From JBIOJM01 sp044450785 (GTDB taxonomy: Bacteria; Planctomycetota; Planctomycetia; Isosphaerales; Isosphaeraceae), in contig JBIOJM010000362.1 of NCBI GenBank assembly GCA_044450785.1, positions 1 through 10,151 of the forward strand: DNA of 10,151 nucleotides, given 5' to 3'. Positions 1 through 7,000 of this stretch are shown here, piece by piece. The position numbers were made by a program, and so were the translations under genes. Within the stretch, counting starts at the first letter, position 1; each line of letters begins with the position of its first letter. The notes beneath the pieces were generated by a model. That model made no database searches. It was not told the origin of the DNA and saw only the letters and a list, made by a program, of their open reading frames with translations.

Positions 1-74
1 CCCCCCGCCCCGCTCCAACCGCAGAAGTAGCAGCGAGTTATCGCACCATTGGCCGAGCGCCGCCGAGGGAGGCC

Positions 75-96
75 AGGTCCCCGATCGGGCGGACCT
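75..96. repeat. GC-rich inverted repeat upstream of the precursor gene
   Basis: AGGTCC (75-80) pairs with GGACCT (91-96). Allowing one bulged C at 90, two more C-G pairs form around a five-base GATCG loop, giving about 8 bp in total. The centre also contains the palindrome CCCGATCGGG (80-89). No T-run follows, so it is not a classical intrinsic terminator. It could end transcription of a gene left of the window or be an operator, or it could be chance in GC-rich DNA. Confidence 0.35.
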
Positions 97-129
97 CGAG
101 CCGAAGGCCATGGCCCCAGCGTTATTCCT

Positions 130-159
130 TTGCAAAATTCGCAAAAAACGTGTTATATC
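130..159 (+). promoter_or_regulatory. candidate sigma70-type promoter for the peptide/export operon
   Basis: TTGCAA (130-135, 4 of 6 to TTGACA) is followed after 18 bases by TATATC (154-159, 4 of 6 to TATAAT). A TG one base upstream of the -10 makes it an extended -10. The patch is conspicuously AT-rich in GC-rich surroundings and lies about 70 bases before the precursor start, leaving an untranslated leader of about 65 bases. The half-repeated TTGCAAAA / TCGCAAAA within the spacer could be a binding site. Planctomycete promoter consensus is poorly known, so this is only a consensus-based call. Confidence 0.35.
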
Positions 160-230
160 AGACTGATGTCGTCCGTATCATTGACAGAAGTCGGTCGAGT
201 CAGCCAACTCTTATGGAGTGGAACCCCAAA

Positions 231-398
231 ATGACCAAGCAACCACGAGACGCCAGCAACCCCAAGGCCGAGTCTGTGAAGAAAACCGAGACCGTTCAAC
301 TCACCCCCGCGGAGCTTCGTGCCATCGCCGGCGGCGCGGCTCTGAACCCCCCGCCTCCCGTGCACCAGCAAGACGTGACCAAGCCCAAGAAGCCCTGA
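231..398 (+). CDS. double-glycine leader peptide, putative C39-processed exported peptide precursor
   Basis: This 55-residue protein reads as a precursor for the exporter encoded downstream. Residues 1-35 form a charged leader ending in LTPAELRAIAGG (24-35). Leu24, Leu29, Ile32 and Gly34-Gly35 match the hydrophobic-x-x-x-hydrophobic-x-x-hydrophobic-x-Gly-Gly pattern recognised by C39 peptidases. Cleavage after Gly35 would release 20 residues beginning AALNPPPP, with six Pro, three Lys, one His, one Asp and one Thr, and no Cys, Ser or Tyr. Lanthionine, thiazole or tyrosine-sulfate modification of this core is therefore unlikely or impossible. The chosen ATG has GGAG at 215-218, about 12 bases upstream, which is rather long. 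An in-frame ATG at 213 and a GTG at 150 are alternatives that only lengthen the leader. The HlyD gene starts 67 bases downstream. The role (antimicrobial, signal or other) is unknown. The precursor assignment is inferred from motif and context. Confidence 0.72.
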   Translation: MTKQPRDASNPKAESVKKTETVQLTPAELRAIAGGAALNPPPPVHQQDVTKPKKP

Positions 399-425
399 GA
401 AGTCGTGCTGTCAGCGATCGCGAGA

Positions 426-439
426 GGCTTGTCGAAGCC
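426..439 (+). other. small hairpin between precursor and HlyD genes
   Basis: GGCTT (426-430) and AAGCC (435-439) form a perfect 5-bp stem with a GTCG tetraloop in the 67-base gap after the precursor stop. There is no T-run, so it would be at most a weak attenuator or an mRNA-stabilising structure. Such elements often let a peptide gene be expressed above its export genes, but a stem this short can arise by chance. Confidence 0.3.
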
Positions 440-465
440 AGGGGGTTCCACCGCGAAGGCGTGCG

Positions 466-1803
466 ATGAGCGAAGTGTTGGTGTCGACACTGGGTTCGCC
501 GCCGGACCCGGCCAGGGTCTCGTTCGACCAACTGGACACGCTCGTTCGCGTGACTACGATCCGTGCCTGGGTCTACCTGGCCACGCTGTTCGTGGTCTGC
601 GCGGCGGCGGTCGCCTTCGCGGTGGTCTACCAGGTCCCGATCAAGGTGAATGGCGAGGGGATCTTGCTGATCGAGCGGGACACGCTTGCGCAGGTGCGCG
701 CCCAGGCCACGGGGCGGCTGGTGACGCTGCGGGTGAAGCTCGGCGACCAGGTCGCGCCGGGAGCTGAGATCGGCGAGATCTCTCAAGACGAGCTCAAGGA
801 CACGATCGGGGAGGCCCAATCGAAACGGGACGATCTCGAACGCGAAGACCGGGAGCTCACCCAGTTCGAACAGAAGGAGAGGGAAACGCAGGACGCGGCC
901 CTGGTTCGCCTGCGCCAGGCGATCCTGCGGGCGCAGGAGACTTCCAAGGACAAGTTGAAGATCGCCGAGCGCGTCGGCGCGGCCGCCGACCGGCTCCGCG
1001 CCGAAAAGCATCTCGGCGACATCGAGCTCCTCGAATCGCGCGAAAAGCTCTATGCGATTCGCGACGATCTGAACAAGGGACAATCACGGCTCGCCGAGCT
1101 GGAGCTGGAAGGGATCAAAGCCGAGTTCGCCCGGCGCCGTGCCCGGATCGACCGCGGGCTGAAGATCAAGCAAGTGGAGACCAAGCTCGCCCTGGACCGC
1201 GACAAGCTGACCCGGACTTCGCGGGTCGTCAGTCATGTGGGCGGCCAGGTCGCTCAGGTCTTGAGCGCCCCGGACGAGCTCGTCCGCGAGGGTGCACCCA
1301 TCGTGTTGCTTCATGCCCCCAAGACGAACAGGGGGGCGGACGACGCCGGACCTCCGTACGACACGATCATCTTCGTGCCGGCGGGCGAGGGGAAGAAGAT
1401 CGAGCTCCTCGACGACGTCGAGGTGAGCCCGGCGACGGTCAAGCGCGAGGAGTACGGATTCATCCGCGGCTCCGTGGTCGCCATCTCGGAGCTGCCGGTC
1501 ACCAGGCTGGCCATGGAGGCCGCACTCGCACATCCGGAGCTGGTCGATACCTTTCTCAAGCGGTACGCGCCGGGGGTGTTGCTCCGCGTTCACGTCAAAC
1601 TCAAGGAGGACGACGGCTCTCGCGATCCCCGGGCGAGCCGGTCGAATGCAGACCGTCGAAACCACTTCCTCTGGTCGTCGTCCTCAGGGCCCACGCAAAC
1701 CCTCAAGACCGGCACGATGTGCCAGGCCGCGATCGTGGTCGATAAACGGAAGTTGATCAGCCTGATTCTCCCCTGGACCAAGACGGTCGTCGGCGCCGAT
1801 TAG
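466..1803 (+). CDS. NHLM-type HlyD-family secretion adaptor protein
   Basis: This 445-residue periplasmic adaptor (membrane fusion protein) is predicted to couple the ABC exporter to the cell envelope. A short cytoplasmic N-terminus with FDQLDTLVRVT (about 19-29) precedes one membrane helix (about 34-55). Next come the first biotinyl/lipoyl half (about 66-106, with ATGRLVTLRVKLGDQVAPGAEI), a long highly charged alpha-helical coiled coil (about 107-250), the second lipoyl half (about 253-284, GGQVAQVL) and a beta-barrel region ending in TGTMCQAAIVVDKRKLISLI. The N-terminal pattern, the VNGEGILL segment after the helix and the C-terminal block are those I know from the NHLM bacteriocin secretion (HlyD) family rather than generic HlyD. 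The ATG has GAAGG six bases upstream (455-459). The gene follows the peptide precursor and precedes the sulfotransferase by 63 bases, consistent with one operon. Length is normal and no disruption is seen. Confidence 0.9.
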   Translation: MSEVLVSTLGSPPDPARVSFDQLDTLVRVTTIRAWVYLATLFVVCAAAVAFAVVYQVPIKVNGEGILLIERDTLAQVRAQATGRLVTLRVKLGDQVAPGAEIGEISQDELKDTIGEAQSKRDDLEREDRELTQFEQKERETQDAALVRLRQAILRAQETSKDKLKIAERVGAAADRLRAEKHLGDIELLESREKLYAIRDDLNKGQSRLAELELEGIKAEFARRRARIDRGLKIKQVETKLALDRDKLTRTSRVVSHVGGQVAQVLSAPDELVREGAPIVLLHAPKTNRGADDAGPPYDTIIFVPAGEGKKIELLDDVEVSPATVKREEYGFIRGSVVAISELPVTRLAMEAALAHPELVDTFLKRYAPGVLLRVHVKLKEDDGSRDPRASRSNADRRNHFLWSSSSGPTQTLKTGTMCQAAIVVDKRKLISLILPWTKTVVGAD

Positions 1804-1866
1804 CCGCCAGTCGGATTGCTCCGCCCGTCCCGAAGCGGGCCAGGCCGCTCCCGATGAGTCGAAAAC

Positions 1867-2682
1867 ATGCCCATGGACGTGAGCGAGGCCCGGGAGTGGC
1901 ACAGGCTTGGCTGGCTTGATCGGGCCGCCCGCATCTACGAGGCGGCCCTGGCGGAGGAGCCGGACCGACCCGATGTCCTTCATCTTCTGGGCTTGGTGAC
2001 ACTTCAGCGGGGGGATTCCAAGCAAGCCGCGGTGCTGATCGGCCGGGCGATCGCCGTCCGACCCACCGAGGCGGCCTATCATGCCAGCCTCGCCGAGGCC
2101 TGCTGGGCACTCGGAGAGCTCGACCGCGCCGTCGGCTGTTGCCGGACAGCGCTGCGGCTCCAACCCGACAGCCCCGAGGTCCTCTGCAACCTCGGGGCGA
2201 CGCTGGTAGACCAGGGGGACCTTGACACCGCGATCGGCCACTTCCGCGACGCCCTCCGGCTCAGGCCCGACTTCGTCGAGGCCCACAACAACCTTGGCAA
2301 CGTCCTCCGGCTCATGGGGGGCAAAGCCGCCGCGCTCGAGCACTTCCGTGAGGCCGTGCGACTCGACCCCACGGCGTCCGAGGCCCGCAGTAACCTTGGG
2401 AAGATGCTCTTGGAGCGCGGCGAGGCTCAGGAGGCGCTGGGCCACTGCCAGCAGGTCCTCCAACTCCGCCCCAACTCCCATGAGGCTCAAAACAACCTCG
2501 GCAATGTCCTCTACGTTCTGGGCCGGCTCGACCTTGCTCTTGCCTGCTTCCGCGAGGCGGTCCGGCTCAAGCCCGATCTGGCCTCCGCTCACGCCGGCCT
2601 TGGGGCGGTCCTCGAGGAACTCGGCGAGCTCGACCAGGCGCAGACATCGTTCCGCGAGGCGCTGCGACACGACCCCCGGCAC
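1867..2682 (+). repeat. eight tandem 102-bp TPR-encoding repeats
   Basis: The codon before the conserved TPR proline recurs at 1957, 2059, 2161, 2263, 2365, 2467, 2569 and 2671. The spacing is exactly 102 bp (34 residues) each time, with no insertion. The central units are most alike at the DNA level: AACAACCT-GGCAA-GTCCTC occurs in two of them, at about 2286 and 2490. This points to expansion by unit duplication, or to strong selection on the repeat. The units encode the N-terminal substrate- or partner-binding half of the sulfotransferase. Confidence 0.85.
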
Positions 2683-3738
2683 GCCGGCGCCTTGGCTCGG
2701 CTGGCCACCCGGCTGCGGGCCAATCTCCCCGAGGCCGACCTGGCCACGATCGAGGACCTGTTGGCCGACCCCGATCTGCCCACGGAGCAGCGGTGGCCGC
2801 TCCAGTTCGGCCTGGCTCACTCGCTCGACGCCCGGCAAGAGTTTGACCGGGCCGCCGCGCTCACCCTCCAGGCCAACGCCCTCCAGTTAACCGACTTCCA
2901 GAAGGGGGGACGGGGCTACGAGCCCGGTAGGCATCGCAAGTTTGTCGATCATCTCATCGCGGCGTTCACGCCCAGGTTCTTCGCGCAGGTCCGCGGGTTC
3001 GGTCTCGACACGGAGCGGCCGGTCTTTGTCGTGGGCATGCCGCGGTCCGGCACCACGCTGATCGAGCAGGTCCTGGCGAGCCACCCGCGGGTTTTCGGGG
3101 CGGGCGAGCTGCGACTGGCACGGGAGACGTTCCAGGGGGTGCCCGAGGCGGTGGGCCGTGCCGAGGCGCCGCTGGATTGTGTGGAGTACCTCGACCGGAA
3201 CGCCGCGCAATACCTGGCCCGCCGGCACCTCAACGAGCTGGCAGCGCTCGATGGCTCGGCGGACCGAGTCGTGGACAAGATGCCGGAAAACACGCTGTAC
3301 CTCGGCCTGATCGCCGCCCTGTTCCCGCGCGCCAAGCTGATTCACTGTCGGCGCGATGTGCGGGACGTGGCGCTGTCGTGCTGGATGACTCACTTCGCCC
3401 AGGTCCGCTGGGCGTGCGACCCGGACCACATTGCCTCGCGTGTCCACGAATACCAGCGTGTGATGAATTACTGGCGTCGAGTGCTGCCGGTCCCGGTGTT
3501 CGAAGTCGACTACGAGGACATGGTGGCTGACCCGGAGCGGGTGTCGCGGGAACTCGTGGCATGGTGTGCGCTGGAATGGGACCCGGTATGCCTGGAATTC
3601 TACAAGACACGGCGTCCAGTACGGACAACGAGCGTTGCTCAGGTCCGTCAACCACTTTACAGCAGTTCAGTAGGCCGCTGGAAGAACTACGAGCGGTCGC
3701 TTGCCCCGCTATTCGGGAAACTCAAAAACGATCCCTGA
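1867..3738 (+). CDS. TPR-repeat sulfotransferase fusion protein
   Basis: This 623-residue protein has two parts. Residues 1-272 are eight tetratricopeptide repeats, a protein-binding superhelix. From about 380 to 620 is a PAPS-dependent sulfotransferase of the Sulfotransfer_3 / tyrosylprotein-sulfotransferase-like group. The 5'-phosphosulfate loop is PRSGTTL (392-398), preceded by the strand VFVVGM. The 3'-phosphate site is RRDVRDVALS (495-504), with Arg496 and Ser504 as likely ligands. The C-terminal TTSVAQVRQPLYSSSVGRW block is characteristic of bacterial TPR-sulfotransferases. No signal peptide or membrane helix is visible, so it should act in the cytoplasm, before export. The ATG at 1867 places the first TPR right at the N-terminus. 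An ATG at 1873 is an alternative, and neither has a clear Shine-Dalgarno. Its place between adaptor and transporter suggests it modifies an exported peptide, but such fusions are common in planctomycetes and the adjacent core peptide lacks Tyr. The substrate is therefore unknown. Confidence 0.9.
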   Translation: MPMDVSEAREWHRLGWLDRAARIYEAALAEEPDRPDVLHLLGLVTLQRGDSKQAAVLIGRAIAVRPTEAAYHASLAEACWALGELDRAVGCCRTALRLQPDSPEVLCNLGATLVDQGDLDTAIGHFRDALRLRPDFVEAHNNLGNVLRLMGGKAAALEHFREAVRLDPTASEARSNLGKMLLERGEAQEALGHCQQVLQLRPNSHEAQNNLGNVLYVLGRLDLALACFREAVRLKPDLASAHAGLGAVLEELGELDQAQTSFREALRHDPRHAGALARLATRLRANLPEADLATIEDLLADPDLPTEQRWPLQFGLAHSLDARQEFDRAAALTLQANALQLTDFQKGGRGYEPGRHRKFVDHLIAAFTPRFFAQVRGFGLDTERPVFVVGMPRSGTTLIEQVLASHPRVFGAGELRLARETFQGVPEAVGRAEAPLDCVEYLDRNAAQYLARRHLNELAALDGSADRVVDKMPENTLYLGLIAALFPRAKLIHCRRDVRDVALSCWMTHFAQVRWACDPDHIASRVHEYQRVMNYWRRVLPVPVFEVDYEDMVADPERVSRELVAWCALEWDPVCLEFYKTRRPVRTTSVAQVRQPLYSSSVGRWKNYERSLAPLFGKLKNDP

Positions 3739-3755
3739 TCGACTGGAAACAGGGA
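3732..3755 (+). other. inverted repeat overlapping the sulfotransferase stop codon
   Basis: TCCCTG (3732-3737) and CAGGGA (3750-3755) form a 6-bp stem with a 12-base loop, spanning the TGA stop at 3736-3738. No T-run follows. It may be a weak terminator or chance. Confidence 0.25.
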
Positions 3756-3785
3756 CGCAGCTAGTTAGGAATTACAGGGCAGGCC

Positions 3786-3818
3786 TCCGCGATCGGAGTG
3801 CGCACCCTCCGCTGCGGA
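3786..3818 (+). other. interrupted hairpin in the gap before the transporter
   Basis: TCCGC (3786-3790) pairs with GCGGA (3814-3818), and CGGAG (3794-3798) pairs with CTCCG (3807-3811). An internal loop (GAT opposite CT) separates the stems, and the terminal loop is 8 bases. With ten G-C-rich pairs this is the strongest structure I see in the gap. There is no T-run, so it may be a non-canonical or Rho-assisted terminator, or an mRNA end-protecting structure. Confidence 0.35.
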
Positions 3819-3936
3819 CTGCAACTTGGCGGTCGCCGGTTGTCAGCGGTGCACATCTGCCGCCCTTGCGTGATTTTCGGAATCGATCGATTGTGTCGAT
3901 GGCGTGCCCGGGGAAGACCCGGATTAGCGCAACAAA

Positions 3937-3967
3937 TTGGTAAAAAGTGTGGATCATATAAGATAAT
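3937..3967 (+). promoter_or_regulatory. candidate promoter for the fused ABC transporter gene
   Basis: TTGGTA (3937-3942) is followed by the AT-rich TATAAGATAAT (3957-3967). The best -10 match, GATAAT (3962-3967, 5 of 6), gives a 19-base spacer; TAAGAT (3959-3964) gives 16 bases with a poorer match. The AT-richness, 50-80 bases before the transporter start and inside GC-rich DNA, is the main support. Confidence 0.3.
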
Positions 3968-4017
3968 GGGATATTGCGTCTGATGCGTCGCGATCAGCCA
4001 TTGCGGATGCGGCTTTC

Positions 4018-7000
4018 ATGGCTAACTCAGGCTCCCGTAGGTCACGCCCGGTCAGGACGCCGACCGTCCTGCAAATGGAGGCCGCCGAGTGTGGTGCCGC
4101 CGCGCTGGGGATCATCCTGGAATACCACGGCCGTTATGTCCCACTCGACGTGCTGCGGGACGATTGCGGCGTCTCGCGCGACGGCAGCAATGCGCTCTAT
4201 ATCAAGGAGGCCGCCAAGCGGTACGGTCTGGAGGTCAAAGCCTTCCGCAAGCCGGCCGAGGGTCTCACGACCCGGCGCGTTCCCTTCATCGTGTTCTGGC
4301 AGTGGAACCACTTCCTGGTGGTCGAGGGATTCGCGCGGGGGAAGGTGTACCTGAACGATCCGGCGATCGGCCGAAGGATGGTCGGCCAGGACGAATTCCA
4401 GCGCGGTTACACCGGCATCGCGTTCACCTTCGAGCTGGGCCCATCTTTCGTCAAGCAAGGGCGAAGGCCCAGCGCGCTCCTCGGCTTGCTAGGGCGGCTC
4501 GCGACCTCCAAGGCCGCGCTCGTGTTCGTGATCTTGGCCGGGCTGGCCTTGGTGATCCCGAACCTTGTCTCGGCCGCGTTCCAGCGTATCTTCATCGATG
4601 ACATTCTGGTGGAGGGCCACGTTGAATGGCTGAAGCCGCTGCTGCTGGCGATGGCCTTGACGGCCGTGGCGCGGCTCGCCGCGGCGTCCCTGCAGCAGCT
4701 CTACCTGACGCGGCTGGAGGTCCGGTTGGCGCTCGTCGAGTCGATCGAGTTCCTCTGGCACGTCCTGCGGCTCCCCGTGACCTTTTTTCAGCATCGCTGG
4801 ACCGGCGACATCGTCAGTCGGGCCTCCAGTACCGCGCGGGTGGCCGGACTGATGTCGGGCGAGCTCGCGACCACGGCGGTCAGCCTCTTGACCCTGGTCG
4901 TCTACGTCGCCGTGATTCTCCCCTACGACCCACTCCTGGCCGCTGTTGGAGTCGGGATCGGCAGTCTGAACCTGGTTGCCCTCCAGTGGTTCAGCCGATG
5001 GAGAGTCGACCGGAACCGGGGGATCGCGCAGATCCGGGGACGGCTTGTCGCCGGAGTCATGTGGGCGATCCAGATCATTGAGAGCGTCAAGGCCACCGGT
5101 TCCGAGTCGGACCTACTGGTCCGCTGGAGCGGTGACCAGTCCAGGATGATCAACGCCGAGCAAGCGCTCGGCGTTTGTGATGTTCTCTTGCTCGTGCTCC
5201 CTTCGTTTCTGGCGAGCTTGACGGCGATTGCGGTCCTCGGTTTGGGGGGCCACCACGTGATTGTCGGCGGGTTGAGCATCGGCCTCCTGGTGGCCTTCCA
5301 GGCCTTACTGGCCGGTTTCAACCAACCGTTCCGGGACCTGGCCCGCCTGGGGGCCCAGGTCCAGGAGCTGCGCGCCGACCTCGACCGGATCGACGACGTT
5401 CGCCATCGGCCGATCGACGCGGTCTTTGCATCGGTAGACCCGATCCGCGCGGCCTCGGGCCAACTCACGTCAGCCGGCAACGCGTCCGAGACGCCACGGC
5501 TGAACGGGCAGGTCGAGTTCCGGCGGGTCACGTTCGGCTATAACCGGTCGGTCGAGGAACCCTTGATCAAGGAGTTCTCATTCGTCGCGGAGCCGGGTCA
5601 GCGAATCGCCTTGGTCGGCAGCTCGGGGAGCGGAAAATCCACGATCGGCCGCCTGGCCGCCGGGTTGTATCAGCCTTGGAGCGGCGAGGTCCTTTACGAC
5701 GGCAAGGCCCTGGCCGAGGTCCCGCGCGCGGTCTTCGTCAACTCCATCGAGCTGGTTGATTCGGAAATCTGCCTGTTCGAGGGCTCGGTCCGTGACAACT
5801 TGACTCTCTGGGACAATCGGGTCCACTCGGAGCTGCTGATCCAGGCCGGAGTCGACGCCGCGATCCACCGAGATCTGCTGGGGCGGCGCGGCGGTTATGA
5901 AGCGGCCGTCGCCGAGCAGGCGCGGAATTTCTCCGGCGGCCAGCGTCAACGACTCCAGATCGCCAGGGCACTCGTGCGCGACCCCACCCTGCTGATTCTC
6001 GACGAGGCCACGAGTGCGCTGGACCCGAAGACCGAGAGGATCGTTGATGACAACCTGCGCCGGCGGGGCTGCACCTGCTTGATCATCGCCCACCGGTTGA
6101 CCACCATCCGCGATTGCGACGAGATCATCGTCCTCTCTGGTGGGCGCGTCGTCCAGCGCGGAACTCACGATGAGCTGATCGCCGACGCCCAGGGAGAGTA
6201 CGCCCGGTTGGTGTCGCATCAGGTATTGCCGGGCCCTCGATCGGGCAGTTTCTCCCTGGCTCGCCGCCGGGCGCCGGCCCGGGCGATCGTGCCACTCGAG
6301 GACGATCCCGATCAGGAGATAGGGCACCTTGATGCCGGGCGCTCGGAGCAACCGCCGGCCCCTTCGCTTGACCACGAGACGGATCCGCCGCGGTTCATCG
6401 TCGAGGAGCTCCGACCCTACAGCCGGCCGGAGCGGGCGGCGGCCAACCTTCCCCTGCCGCTCGACGACGCCGAGGCCGTCTGGTGGGTCTCCGCGGGGGG
6501 TGTCGACGTGTTCTTCACACCGCTCGAGTCCGGGGCTTCGCCGGGCCGCCGGCGACACCTCTGTCGCGTCGAGGAAGGCGGTTCGATCTTTGCGATCAGT
6601 GGGGTCCGGGGTCGATCGGGGGGTGGCCTGGTTGCCGTGGGAGCCGGGCCGGCTCAGCTCCTCAAGTTCGCCCGAGGGGACCTGATCCGGTTGAGCTTCG
6701 AGGAAGGGCTTTCCGAACAGGTCGCCGTGCTGATCGACGACTGGGTGCTGCGCGTCAGCCGGGCACTCAGCCAATCGGCTCCGATCGAGCCTCGTCGGGA
6801 GCTCGAAGGAAACACGATTGCCACCTTCGAGCCGGGGGCCCGCTTCGGCGTTCGCGAGGGGGTCGCCTGGGTCCGCCACCTGAGCGGGACATCCTCGCTC
6901 CTCGACCGGGTTCCCCTGCCCGACTCCGAGCTCCAGGCCCGATTCCCCGTGACCGAGCACCTCTGGCTCACGGCAGCGAGAGAGTGCCGCGTGACCGCCT

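Larger units (their letters stand above)
3739..4017. other. 279-bp gap before the transporter gene, no convincing gene
   Basis: This is the largest gap within the cluster. Short open frames exist on both strands, but they lack ribosome-binding sites and a protein-like composition. The left half is GC-rich and holds the 3786-3818 hairpin. The last 90 bases become AT-rich and hold the candidate promoter at 3937-3967. The gap suggests that the transporter can be transcribed separately from the upstream genes. Confidence 0.5.

Noticed and set aside
49..234. A 61-residue + strand open frame upstream of the precursor
   Set aside because: Gly/Arg/Pro-rich composition typical of GC-rich noise. It starts at a non-ATG codon, spans the hairpin and candidate promoter, and overlaps the precursor start.
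414..421. GCGATCGC octamer resembling the cyanobacterial HIP1 element, also at 2047-2054
   Set aside because: Only two copies were noticed, one inside a gene. That is not the dense distribution expected of HIP1, and it is compatible with the base composition.
1684..2838. Long - strand open frame of 384 codons opposite the TPR region
   Set aside because: A shadow of the + strand TPR gene, whose repeats and sulfotransferase motifs are unmistakable. The antisense protein has no recognisable domains and crosses the end of the HlyD gene.
3772..3957. A - strand 61-residue open frame with two GG pairs in the same gap
   Set aside because: No ribosome-binding site, no leader-like hydrophobic pattern before either GG, and no partner gene in that orientation.
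3798..3983. A 61-residue + strand open frame ending 35 bases before the transporter, with an LGG, six Cys and two Tyr, as a possible second precursor peptide
   Set aside because: It starts with GTG without a usable ribosome-binding site, the stretch before its GG does not fit a C39 leader, and it is Arg- and Cys-rich as random frames in GC-rich DNA are. It also overlaps the hairpin and the promoter-like patch.
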